This document shows, piece after piece, positions 50,212-58,359 of a stretch of 64,000 nucleotides of DNA. A program made the translations under genes and the position numbers. The notes under the pieces are model-generated. The model did no database searches. It was not told the DNA's origin and worked only from the letters and a program-made list of their open reading frames with translations. Source of the stretch: Saccharopolyspora soli (GTDB taxonomy: Bacteria > Actinomycetota > Actinomycetes > Mycobacteriales > Pseudonocardiaceae). The stretch lies in NCBI RefSeq assembly GCF_022678645.1, contig NZ_JALBWV010000017.1, positions 1 through 64,000 on the forward strand, written 5' to 3'. How positions within the stretch are numbered: the first letter of the stretch is position 1; each line of letters opens with the position of its first letter.

Positions 50212-51577
50212 GTTGCCTCCTCGGGATCGCGTCGAGCGCGGGCAAACTGAGTTCCGCGATGCGCACGGGCTGGCCGGTGGACATCGAGGTGTTGGCCGCG
50301 AGACCGACTGCGACCGAAGCGAGGCCGTCGCGGTATCCGGCCTGCCGACCGAGCGGATCGGCCGCCGCGCCCCGGAACACATCGTTGAGCAGCAGTGCGT
50401 CGCCGCCGCCGTGGCCGCCACCGCTCGCGTTCGAAATCGGGACCAGCTGCGCCTTCTCCCAATGCCGTTGCACGGTGAGCCGCGCACCCTGGGGTCGCGC
50501 CTGGCCGTCGTCCGCGGTGTCCTTTACGGAACTCGCGTCGAGGACGAACCGCCCGTCCGGACCGGGCAGCACCGCGGCGCGCTCCACCACGTCGAGTTCG
50601 GCGCGTCCGCCGGTGCCGTTGATCGTCACGCGGTAGCCCTCCCACGGGCTGTGCGCGTTGAGCGAGTAGCTCATGACGGCGCCGCGACCGTAGCCGACCA
50701 TCGCCGACAGGTTGTCCTCGATCGTGATGCCCGCAGTGAAGACGTCCCGGTCGCGCAGGTAGCCGTCGTGCTTCTCGGCGTCCCAGTAGAGCGACCGCAG
50801 CACCGGATCGGCGCGCAGGTCGAGGGCGAAGGGATCGGTGCTCGGCGGGTCGACCGTGCCGCGTTCCGGACGTTCGTCCAGCCCGCGGGCGCGGGCGTTC
50901 TCGGCGCCGTAGAAGCGCAGGCCGCCACTTGCGAACACCCACCCGGGCACATCCGCCAGCCACCAGTTGACCAGGTCGAAGTGGTGGGATGCCTTGTGCA
51001 CGGCCAACCCGGCCGAGCACGATTTGTCGCGGTGCCAGCGGCGGAAGTAGTCGGCGCCGTGCATCGTGTCGAGCGCCCACTCGAAGTGCACCGAGGTGAC
51101 CTCGCCGATCTGCCCCGACGCGATCACCTCCTTGAGCGCGGCGTTGCGCGGCGAGTACCGGTAGTTGAAGGTCAGCACCAGCGACCGGCCGGTTTCCTCG
51201 ATGGCCCGCACGATTTCCCGGCAGCCCGCGGTGGACGTGGTCAGCGGCTTCTCCAGCACGACGTCGGCCCCGGCCCGCATGGCCCGCGTCACGACCTCGG
51301 CGTGTGTCCAATCTGGACTGGTCACCACGACGGCATCCAGTCGTTCCGCCGCGATCATGCGTTCCAGGTCGGCCGGTGCGTAGCGCGCGGGCGGCGACGC
51401 CTTCGGGGCGTGCGCGGCCACCAACCGGTCGGCGTGGTCCATCCTGGCGGGGTTGGGCTCGCACCACGCCACCAGTTCGGCGACCTCGGCGTGCGCACCG
51501 ACCATCGCCGTGATGTACATCTGCGAACGAGCACCGGTGCCGACGACCCCATAGCGGCGGATCAACTGGTCGATCAT
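50195..51577 (-). CDS. Gfo/Idh/MocA-family oxidoreductase
   Basis: A 460-aa NAD(P)-dependent oxidoreductase. The Rossmann region starts GVVGTGARSQM, with VVLEKPLTTS (EKP motif) in the cofactor part and a long C-terminal Gfo/Idh/MocA_C domain (FNYRYSPRNAALKE, HKASHHFDLVNWW). It probably oxidises or reduces a sugar or sugar alcohol in the same operon. ATG at 51577. It lies in the ABC operon, just after family B palindrome 51622-51674 (downstream in transcription direction). Confidence 0.9.
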   Translation of the reverse strand: MIDQLIRRYGVVGTGARSQMYITAMVGAHAEVAELVAWCEPNPARMDHADRLVAAHAPKASPPARYAPADLERMIAAERLDAVVVTSPDWTHAEVVTRAMRAGADVVLEKPLTTSTAGCREIVRAIEETGRSLVLTFNYRYSPRNAALKEVIASGQIGEVTSVHFEWALDTMHGADYFRRWHRDKSCSAGLAVHKASHHFDLVNWWLADVPGWVFASGGLRFYGAENARARGLDERPERGTVDPPSTDPFALDLRADPVLRSLYWDAEKHDGYLRDRDVFTAGITIEDNLSAMVGYGRGAVMSYSLNAHSPWEGYRVTINGTGGRAELDVVERAAVLPGPDGRFVLDASSVKDTADDGQARPQGARLTVQRHWEKAQLVPISNASGGGHGGGDALLLNDVFRGAAADPLGRQAGYRDGLASVAVGLAANTSMSTGQPVRIAELSLPALDAIPRRQHVGGR

Positions 51578-51621
51578 GCTCCTCCTTCGTCGTTGGACGT
51601 CACAGCGCCCCGTTCGGGTGA

Positions 51622-51674
51622 GGAGTGAAGGGCACCTTTGACCGAGTAAGCCGGTCGAAGGTGCCCTTCACTCC
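51622..51674. repeat. Dispersed palindrome, family B (copy 3)
   Basis: A 53-bp hairpin with 22-bp arms (GGAGTGAAGGGCACCTTTGA...) and a core ACCGAGTAAGCCGGT; one mismatch. It sits between the glycosidase and oxidoreductase genes inside the sugar operon, so it may modulate expression of the downstream genes. Confidence 0.82.
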
Positions 51675-51681
51675 GACCCGA

Positions 51682-53778
51682 TCAGGGCGAGCGGATGAAG
51701 TTCTCGTGGCGCACCACCCAGGTTCCGTTGCGCGGGAAGCCGGGACAGGTCAGGCCGCCGTCGCCTTCCCAGCCCGCCACCATCAGCGCCAGCGCAGCGA
51801 GCAGTCCGCCGTTTCCGGGCAGGTAAAGGGGAAGCGAGTCGGTTTGGCGGTTGTGGCCGTTGCGCAGGAAGACGTTCTTCGGGCTGTCGAGCAGCAGTGC
51901 GTCGATCGCCGTTCCCGGTTCGTGCAGGCGGGTCGCCGTCATGGCTAGGGCGGGGTAGTCCCAACCCCAGGTGCTCGCCCAGTCCCAGTCAGCGAGCACG
52001 TCGTGCAGGGTCGAGCGGATGACGTCGGGATCGACGACGTCGACCGCTGGCACCGGACCCAGCGCGTACACCATCGACGGGTGGTCCGTGCGCACGGTGA
52101 ACGGCTCGACAGCGATGGCGGCGTACCGGCCGTCGCGGACCAGCGGCCGCGCCATCCCCTTCCGGACCGCGTCCCACTGCGGTTCCGGCGGCCGACCGGA
52201 CCGCACCCGCCACTCCTGTGCCACGCCCAATCCCCAGGCCCAGTAGGCGATTTCGAACGGCGGGTTGCGGACCCGGTCGCGCAGCGCGGCGTAGGACTCC
52301 TGCGCCGGAACCAGCGGCGGTCCCAGCGCAAACCCGTCTGGCGTCGGCTCGACGACGTCGGCCATGAAACGCGCGGTCTGCTCGACCAGTTCGCCGAAGT
52401 CGGCAACCGCGTTCTCGTCGCCAGCGCGGCGCAGCAGTTCGGCGAGGTGGATGATGTGCGGCTGCTGCCACAGCAGGAACGGGCCGATGTCGCTCGGGCT
52501 CTCGCGGCCGTCGGGGCCGACCTGCTTGGGCCAGCGCGCCCCCTGGTAGCCCTGCGTCGAAGCGGTTCGCTGGGCTGCCGGGAGGATTCGCCGGTAGAAG
52601 TCCATGCTGCGCCGCAGCAGATCCGCCCGGCCCCACAGCGCGAAGTGCGCCGCGTGCCACCAATGCATCTCCAGGTGGAACCGGCCGCGCCAACTGTTGC
52701 ACGTCAGTCCGGTCTCCTGCGGCGGCAGGGACCCGGCGCACTGGATCGCGGTGAGGTACTGGGAAAGCACCGCCCGGCGTTCGAGCTCGCCAGCGCGCGG
52801 ATCGGTGCTGCCCGCGAAGTCCAGCGCCGCGCCGCGACCCCAGAACTGGGGCCAGTGCGCCCGACTCGCCGCGAACACGGCGTCCACATCCGAGCTGGGC
52901 GGATCGGCGACGGCCAGCGAGATGGTCACATCCAACCGGGATCCGGTCGGGTGCACGACGAGTTCGTGCTCGCCGACCTGCCGGACGACAGCACCCCGCG
53001 ATGTCCGGATCCGCAGGCGATAGGTCGGATCTGGTGCCCCATCGAAGCAGCGCCGGACCAGCACACCATCGGGCAGCGGCTCGACGGCGCTGGTGTGCGC
53101 GCCCGGCCGCGACCAGTCCGCGGCGTTGCTCCACGACTGCGACCCGTACGGGAAGGCGATCCGGACTCCCGCGGCGAGTTCGTCCGCCTCGATCCGGAGC
53201 GCGATCGTGTCCTGATCGGGATGGCAGGCCGTGGTGACCCGCAGCGCCCGCCCGGCGAGGGTGAACTCGCTGCGGATCACACCCGTCCACAGATCGAGGA
53301 TCTGGTGGCTGGCCCCGAGATCGGCGATCGCAGGCATCCGGTGCCCGGCACCTTCCAGCAGCACCAGACCGATCCGGGCCAAGTCCAGGCGGTGCGGATT
53401 GGCCCGCAGCCACCGGACCTCGTCGGCCAACGCCGAATCGTCGGAGCCGGACAGCGGTCCGGAGTCGACGTAGCGGACCTCGCCGCGCCCGGTGCGGTAG
53501 GGCCGCAGCGTCCGCGCGAGGTCGGCGCCGTCCGGGCGCGGGTGGCTGTGCCAGCCCCATTGCGACTGGGTGCCGAGCAGCGTGCCCGACCCACCACCCG
53601 GATCGGCCACCGGATACCGCTCGGGAAAGGTCTGCAGGCCCGTGACGTCCACGGTCATGCAGAGCTCTCCGTTGCCCACCGACAGCGGTGCATCCGGGTC
53701 GATGCCGGTCACTTCGACGGCGTGCCGCGCTACCACGGCCTTCCGGTCGAGCGCGCCGACGCGGTCAGGAGACGGCAT
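51682..53778 (-). CDS. (alpha/alpha)6-barrel glycoside hydrolase-like protein
   Basis: A 698-aa soluble protein without signal peptide. An N-terminal beta-rich region (about 1-280) precedes a helical catalytic-type region with LTCNSWRGRFHLEMHWWHAA, QGYQGARWPKQVGPDG and SMVYALGPVP, a pattern seen in GH65/GH95-like (clan GH-L) enzymes; catalytic acids cannot be placed with confidence. It lies in a sugar ABC operon behind the binding protein, overlapping it by 14 bases. A role in cleaving an imported oligosaccharide is likely (inference). ATG at 53778 has a weak RBS. Confidence 0.6.
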   Translation of the reverse strand: MPSPDRVGALDRKAVVARHAVEVTGIDPDAPLSVGNGELCMTVDVTGLQTFPERYPVADPGGGSGTLLGTQSQWGWHSHPRPDGADLARTLRPYRTGRGEVRYVDSGPLSGSDDSALADEVRWLRANPHRLDLARIGLVLLEGAGHRMPAIADLGASHQILDLWTGVIRSEFTLAGRALRVTTACHPDQDTIALRIEADELAAGVRIAFPYGSQSWSNAADWSRPGAHTSAVEPLPDGVLVRRCFDGAPDPTYRLRIRTSRGAVVRQVGEHELVVHPTGSRLDVTISLAVADPPSSDVDAVFAASRAHWPQFWGRGAALDFAGSTDPRAGELERRAVLSQYLTAIQCAGSLPPQETGLTCNSWRGRFHLEMHWWHAAHFALWGRADLLRRSMDFYRRILPAAQRTASTQGYQGARWPKQVGPDGRESPSDIGPFLLWQQPHIIHLAELLRRAGDENAVADFGELVEQTARFMADVVEPTPDGFALGPPLVPAQESYAALRDRVRNPPFEIAYWAWGLGVAQEWRVRSGRPPEPQWDAVRKGMARPLVRDGRYAAIAVEPFTVRTDHPSMVYALGPVPAVDVVDPDVIRSTLHDVLADWDWASTWGWDYPALAMTATRLHEPGTAIDALLLDSPKNVFLRNGHNRQTDSLPLYLPGNGGLLAALALMVAGWEGDGGLTCPGFPRNGTWVVRHENFIRSP

Positions 53779-55069
53779 CGGTGATCTCGGCGACGAACTG
53801 GTTCGCGGCCTGCGCCGGTGGCACCCGGCCGAACAGCACCGAGTCGTTGATCCGGGTCAGGATTCCCACGGTTTCGGTCGAACCGGTCGGGCCGATCACG
53901 AAGTCGCCGTCGACCAACCCGCTCATCCGGTCGACGAAGTCGAACTCGATCTTCCGGCTCGCGTCGAGGTTGCGGGCGAGGTGGTCGCGCAGCGCCGGGT
54001 TGGCCGGGATGCCCCGGTCGGTCTTGATGTTCTCCGCCGCTCGCGGGTCGGAGATCAGGAAGTTGACCAGCTTGGCCGCTGCTTCGGGGTGCTCGCTGCG
54101 TTTGCTGATGGTGTAGAGCTGCGAAGCCTGCAACCACATTCCGGTGCCCTGCGCGGTGGTCTCGCCCGGTGCGCGCAGCATGATCAGGTCCGCGCCGGAT
54201 GCCTGCCGATACGCCGGGAGGAGGCTCGACCAGCCGAACTTCATCGCCGCGAGCCCTCGCCCCATGAGCGTCTGCTCGGGCGCCGGTTGCCCGGCGAGTT
54301 CGGCGGTGGTGCTCGCCGGGGGAGTGGCGCCAGCCGACATGAGCCCAGTGGTCATTTTCCACCACTGCTGGGCGGTTCCCGGCTGGATCGCGATCCCGCC
54401 CGCCGGGCTGTAGAGGCCCTGGCCGGTCTGCTGGTTCGCGTAGAGGTCCAGCGAGTCCGAGGTGGTCGGATCCTCCGAACCGAATGTCCCCTGTGGACTC
54501 TTCGCCGAGATCTCGGTGGCGATCCGGGCGTAGTCCTGCCAGCTCCAGGTGTTGTCGTCGGGCAGCGCAACACCTGCCGCCGCGAACAGCGCCGGGTTTG
54601 CGATGACACCGAAGGTGTTCACGCCGGTCGGCACGCCGTACTGCTTGTTGTCGAAGTTGCCGCCTGCCAGCGCGCTCTTGTCCAGCGCGTTCAGATCGAG
54701 CTGTCCGGGGATTTCGGCCAGGTCCAACAGGACGCCGCGGTCGGCGTACTCGCGCGGGTAGGCGCCGCCCATGGTGATCACGTCGGGCTCATCGCCCGCC
54801 GCGACGGAGGTGGCCAGCCGGTCGAAGTAGGAGTTGAAGTCGATCGACTCCGTCTCGACCGTGATCCCGGGGTTGGCCGCCTCGAAGGCGTCCACGGCCT
54901 GGTTGGTGGCCTCCGCGCGTTCTTCGTTGCCCCACCAGGAGAATCGGATGGTCACCGGCCCGTCGTCCGCGCTGTCGGTGCTGCACGCCGTGGTCAGCAC
55001 GGCGGCGCCGAGCAGGGCTGCCGCCAAGCGGAACACGGTCGGCCGGGGCGAGCGTCGTGAAGTTCGCAT
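53765..55069 (-). CDS. Carbohydrate ABC transporter substrate-binding lipoprotein
   Basis: Binding protein of 434 aa. Lipobox LTTAC after a 28-residue signal gives a lipoprotein. The mature part starts with FSWWGNEERAEATNQAVDAF and has the SBP_bac_1 fold; FGWSSLLPAYRQASGADLIML follows. It heads the operon. ATG at 55069; a palindrome TTACACCGGTGTAA lies at 55198-55211, a typical LacI operator. It captures a sugar for the MalFG-type permeases. The ATPase is not encoded here, so a shared MsiK-type ATPase is probable. Confidence 0.9.
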   Translation of the reverse strand: MRTSRRSPRPTVFRLAAALLGAAVLTTACSTDSADDGPVTIRFSWWGNEERAEATNQAVDAFEAANPGITVETESIDFNSYFDRLATSVAAGDEPDVITMGGAYPREYADRGVLLDLAEIPGQLDLNALDKSALAGGNFDNKQYGVPTGVNTFGVIANPALFAAAGVALPDDNTWSWQDYARIATEISAKSPQGTFGSEDPTTSDSLDLYANQQTGQGLYSPAGGIAIQPGTAQQWWKMTTGLMSAGATPPASTTAELAGQPAPEQTLMGRGLAAMKFGWSSLLPAYRQASGADLIMLRAPGETTAQGTGMWLQASQLYTISKRSEHPEAAAKLVNFLISDPRAAENIKTDRGIPANPALRDHLARNLDASRKIEFDFVDRMSGLVDGDFVIGPTGSTETVGILTRINDSVLFGRVPPAQAANQFVAEITDAVS

Positions 55070-55197
55070 GCGGTGTACTCCCTCGCCACGTCGTTGAGGT
55101 CGTCGAGAGCGGTGTCGGGATCTCCCACCCGTCGGATCAGCCCGCGCGGTGGGGTTTTCGCAGGTCGATGCAGGCGGTCAGGTAGGGCAGATCTCAT

Positions 55198-55211
55198 TTA
55201 CACCGGTGTAA
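55198..55211. promoter_or_regulatory. LacI-type operator, sugar operon side
   Basis: TTACACCGGTGTAA is a perfect 14-bp palindrome with the central CG typical of LacI-family operators. It lies between the binding-protein gene and the LacI gene that ends at 55263, and probably controls the ABC operon. Confidence 0.8.
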
Positions 55212-55262
55212 TTGCAGCATGCGCGCCACCGACGGGTCAATCCCCGCGATCACACCGGAGCC

Positions 55263-56282
55263 TCAACCGGCCGCGGTGCCCCCGGTTGACTCGCGCACGA
55301 TGAGCTGGTGCTCGGCCACCACCTCCACACCGCCCGAGGAGTCCGCGCCGGAGAGGCGGTCCACGAGCAAACCGACTGCGGTGCGGGCGATTTGGGAACG
55401 GCCGGGCTGCACGGTGGTCAGGCTCGGGCGGGAGAAGCGTCCGTCTTCGATGTCGTCGAAACCGGCCACCGCGACGTCGTCGGGGACTCGCAGCCCGCGC
55501 TCGAACAGCACCCGCATCGCGCCGAGCGCGAGCACGTCGTTGAGACCGAAGACGGCGTCGATTTCCACGCCGCGGTCGAGGACTTGGCGCATCGCTTCGG
55601 CGCCCGTGGTGCGAGTCCAGTCCAGTGCTTCGCCGGTGCGTGCCGAATCGTGCCGCAGTCCGGCGTCGGCGAGGCCGTCGAGGAAGCCTTGGGTGCGCAG
55701 CGAGCCAGCGCCAGCGCCACGCGCGTCGTACGAGCCGACGAGCGCGATGCGCCGCCGCCCCTGCGCCAACAGGTGCTCCGCAACCGCCCGCGCCCCGGCC
55801 GAGTTCGCCATCGAGACGTGGTGGACGTTGCCGTGCAACGCGCGTTCCCCCAGTAGCACCAACGGATAGCCCACCTCCAGTTGGGGCGCGTCTTCGGGGC
55901 GCAGGCCGATGGGGGAGAAGATCAGCCCGTCGGTCATCCGTCGGCGGGCACTGGCCAGCACTTCCAGCTCCCGCTCGCGCATGCCGCCGGTCTGCTCGAC
56001 CAGCACGGTGTAGCCGCGCTCCGCCGCTGCCACGATGATCTCGTCGGAGAGTTCGGCGAAGTACGGCAGCCGCAGTTCGGGCACCGCGAGCGCGATCATC
56101 CCGGTGCGCCCGAGGCTCAGGTTCCGCGCCGAGAAGTTCATCTGGTAGCCGAGTTCGGCGATCGCGGCGAGCACCCGTGCCCGCGTCGCAACGCTCACGT
56201 GCGGGAAGTCGTTGACCACATTGGACACGGTCTTGACCGACACCCCGGCGAGCCGCGCGACGTCGCGCATCGTCGCGGACAC
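55263..56282 (-). CDS. LacI-family regulator
   Basis: LacI-type repressor of 339 aa. HTH and hinge are clear (DVARLAGVSVKTVSNVVND, then FSARNLSLGRTG), followed by a sugar-binding domain (GLIFSPIGLRPEDAP, IDAVFGLNDVLALGAM). GTG at 56282 follows GGGGGTGA; ATG 12 bases downstream is possible. Two palindromic operators flank the gene: 55198 (ABC operon) and 56379 (GH5 relic). The sugar is unknown but probably a beta-glucoside or cello-oligosaccharide, judged by the GH5 relic. Confidence 0.93.
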   Translation of the reverse strand: MSATMRDVARLAGVSVKTVSNVVNDFPHVSVATRARVLAAIAELGYQMNFSARNLSLGRTGMIALAVPELRLPYFAELSDEIIVAAAERGYTVLVEQTGGMRERELEVLASARRRMTDGLIFSPIGLRPEDAPQLEVGYPLVLLGERALHGNVHHVSMANSAGARAVAEHLLAQGRRRIALVGSYDARGAGAGSLRTQGFLDGLADAGLRHDSARTGEALDWTRTTGAEAMRQVLDRGVEIDAVFGLNDVLALGAMRVLFERGLRVPDDVAVAGFDDIEDGRFSRPSLTTVQPGRSQIARTAVGLLVDRLSGADSSGGVEVVAEHQLIVRESTGGTAAG

Positions 56283-56378
56283 TGCTCGTCACCCCCGTAG
56301 CTGGTTCGTCGACGTCCCACTATGGCATCCGGCCACCCGGCCTGGTGGACAGCGGGCGCGGCACCGGATTACGTTCAA

Positions 56379-56392
56379 GGTAACCGGTTACC
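56379..56392. promoter_or_regulatory. LacI-type operator of the GH5 relic
   Basis: GGTAACCGGTTACC is a perfect 14-bp palindrome, upstream of GGAGAAG and the GTG start of the GH5 relic. It shares the central CCGG with the operator at 55198 but differs in the outer positions. Confidence 0.7.
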
Positions 56393-56409
56393 ACTGGCGA
56401 GGAGAAGTC

Positions 56410-56500
56410 GTGACAACGCTGCCGTGGCTGCACGTCGAAGGTGCCCGGATCGTCGATGAGCAGGGCCGCGCGGTCATCCTCCGCGGCGTCGGCCTGGCAC
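56410..56500 (+). pseudogene. GH5 glycoside hydrolase relic (N-terminal only)
   Basis: GTG at 56410 with AGGAG upstream reads into WLHVEGARIVDEQGRAVILR followed by GVGL, the N-terminal hallmark of GH5 cellulase-type proteins (usually ...LRGVGLGGWMNMENF). After about 29 codons the match stops, the frame continues with unrelated sequence and runs to 56646 into the neighbouring gene. The operator at 56379 and RBS are still intact, so a full gene was lost, probably by deletion at the junction with the operon behind it. Confidence 0.75.
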
Positions 56501-56562
56501 TTGGCGTCAGCCGGTTTCGCGCTCACAAACCCATTCACTTTCGCCTTGTGGTGCAACGGAGT

Positions 56563-56602
56563 TTCCGGTGGTGGCGAGCGGTCGGTCTCGCCACCACCGG
56601 AA
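56563..56602. terminator. Terminator hairpin of the aconitase-type operon
   Basis: A perfect 16-bp stem (TTCCGGTGGTGGCGAG at 56563-56578, complement at 56587-56602) with loop CGGTCGGT lies 6 bases after the LeuD-like stop at 56609. No T-run follows. It probably ends the long minus-strand operon. Confidence 0.8.
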
Positions 56603-56608
56603 CCTTCC

Positions 56609-57106
56609 TTACTCGAACAGGTCGCTTCGGGCGGCGGCTAGCTTGATCAGGCCGCCTGCTTCGAGCATCTGGAGCAGGAACGGGTCCGCCGGGGCGGCGG
56701 TTCGGACCGCTCCCGTGGTCTCGTTGCGGAATTCGCCCGTGGCGATGTCGACCGTGAGCCGGTCGCCGTCGTCGACCATCCCCGTCGCCCCGTCGAGCGC
56801 CAGCGCGGGCAGGCCGATCTCGAAGCAGTTGCGGTAGAAGGTCCGGGCGAAGGTGTCGGCCACCACGCAGCCGATTCCGGTCGCTCGCAGGGCTTTCGTG
56901 GCGATCGCCCGGCCCGAGGACTGGCCGAAGTGCTTACCGGCCACCACGATGTCGCCCGGCTGGACCTTCGCCGGGAACTCCGGGTTGAGATCTTCCAGCA
57001 CGTGCTTGACGATCTCCTCCATCGGATCGAACACGTATCGGGACTTGACGAGCTGGTCGGTCGGGATGTTGTCGCCGAACTTCCAGCACCGGCCGGTGAA
57101 CTTCAT
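56609..57106 (-). CDS. LeuD-type small subunit, pair 1 (altered loop)
   Basis: Aconitase-superfamily small (swivel) subunit of 165 aa. The N-terminal part GDNIPTDQLVKSRYVF is normal (NTD/P..). The phosphate/substrate loop, normally GRNFGCGSSREHA, here reads GKHFGQSSGRAIATKAL, so the Cys and the Arg-Glu-His part are changed. The rest (FARTFYRNCFEIGLPAL) is canonical. It partners with the LeuC-type subunit at 57103, which lacks the [4Fe-4S] cysteines. ATG at 57106 overlaps that gene by 4 bases. The reaction is unknown. Confidence 0.85.
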   Translation of the reverse strand: MKFTGRCWKFGDNIPTDQLVKSRYVFDPMEEIVKHVLEDLNPEFPAKVQPGDIVVAGKHFGQSSGRAIATKALRATGIGCVVADTFARTFYRNCFEIGLPALALDGATGMVDDGDRLTVDIATGEFRNETTGAVRTAAPADPFLLQMLEAGGLIKLAAARSDLFE

Positions 57107-58359
57107 GCGCCGACCTCCCTCGGATCGGTGATCACGCCCGTTACCGCCGCCGCCGCGACCGAAGCCGCCGAAGCCAGGTACATCGCGGCCTCCGGACTGC
57201 CGTTGCGGCCAGGGAAGTTCCGGGAGTGGGTGGAGATCATCGCTTCGCCGGGCGCCATCGCGCCCATGTTGATGGCCTGGTTGGAGCCGGTGCTCGGCGG
57301 GAACCAGGTCGCCCCCGCCTCGTGCAGCTGGAGCACGAGCCCTTCGCGGGCCGCTTCGGTGAACACCTCGCGGCTGGAGGGGACGATGTTGAACCGGACC
57401 GACGGGTGCACCTTGCGGTCCCGCAGCACCGCCGCGGCGGTCCGGATGTCCTCCAGCCGTCCGCCGCCGTGCCCGCCGAGCTCGGTCCAGCCGACCGGGT
57501 TCCCGGCCACCGAGGTGACCGACTTGACGTTGCCGACCGTGGGCGGGCAGGCGACCTGCGGATCCACCTCGCCGACGTCGAAACGCAGCACCTGCGCCGC
57601 CTCGCCGCCGTCGCTGCGCGGGAACACCGCGGGCATCTGGCCGGGCAGAGTGCGGACGTATGCCTCGGTCGCCTCGTCGGGCTCCACGAAGCTGCACTTG
57701 GCGCCCAGGTCAACGCACAGCAGCGGGAACAACCACCGGTCCCAGAACTCCAGCTGCTTCACGTACGGACCGGCGAACTCGACGGCCGCGTAGTTCAGCG
57801 CGCCTTCACCGATCTTCGCGACCAGCCACAGCGCGATGTCGCGCGGCGAGGTGCCCGGCTGCGGGGTGCCGGACAGCTCGATGCGCACGGTGTGCGGCAC
57901 CTTGAACCACGCCTTGCCGTAGGGCAGCACGGTGCCCGCGTGCGAATCGTTGCCCAACGCCACCGCGAGCGCTCCGACCGTGCCGTGCACCGGGGTGTGG
58001 CTGTCCGAGCCGACCACGATCATGCCCGGCTTGACCAGGCCGCGGCGCACCAGCACGTGGTGGATGTTCCCGCTGCCGCAGTCGAACAGGTGGATGCCGC
58101 GCTTGCGGGCCCATTCGCGGTTGGACTCCAGCACCTTCGCCTGCTGCTCGGTCGGCGGGGAGAAGTGGTGGTCGAAGACCATCACGACGCGGTCCGGGTA
58201 GCGCACCTCCCCGCCCACCTGCTTGTCGAACACGCCCGCGGTCAGGTAGCCGGACAGGTCGTGCATGATCAGCCGGTCGACATTGGCGATCACGATCTCG
58301 CCGGGCTCCACCGACGTCCGGCCGCTGGCCTGGGCGAGGATCTTCTCGACGACGTTCAT
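57103..58359 (-). CDS. LeuC-type large subunit, pair 1 (no [4Fe-4S] cysteines)
   Basis: Aconitase-superfamily large subunit of 418 aa. The N-terminal part is normal (VFDHHFSPPTEQQA, VVGSDSHTPVHGTVGALA). The three cluster ligands are absent: the GSCTN loop reads GGHGGGRLEDIRTAA and the GCxxC loop reads PSTGSNQAINMGAMAPGE, giving His, Thr and Asn at the Cys positions. ATG at 58359 overlaps the canonical LeuC-type gene by 4 bases. It cannot hold the cluster in the usual way, so it is either a non-Fe-S hydratase, a structural subunit or an enzyme with a new mechanism. Confidence 0.85.
   Translation of the reverse strand: MNVVEKILAQASGRTSVEPGEIVIANVDRLIMHDLSGYLTAGVFDKQVGGEVRYPDRVVMVFDHHFSPPTEQQAKVLESNREWARKRGIHLFDCGSGNIHHVLVRRGLVKPGMIVVGSDSHTPVHGTVGALAVALGNDSHAGTVLPYGKAWFKVPHTVRIELSGTPQPGTSPRDIALWLVAKIGEGALNYAAVEFAGPYVKQLEFWDRWLFPLLCVDLGAKCSFVEPDEATEAYVRTLPGQMPAVFPRSDGGEAAQVLRFDVGEVDPQVACPPTVGNVKSVTSVAGNPVGWTELGGHGGGRLEDIRTAAAVLRDRKVHPSVRFNIVPSSREVFTEAAREGLVLQLHEAGATWFPPSTGSNQAINMGAMAPGEAMISTHSRNFPGRNGSPEAAMYLASAASVAAAAVTGVITDPREVGA

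Noticed and set aside
56563-56602. The 16-bp hairpin as part of a mobile element terminal repeat
   Set aside because: It has no partner copy in the window and sits exactly 6 bases behind a stop codon, as expected for a terminator.
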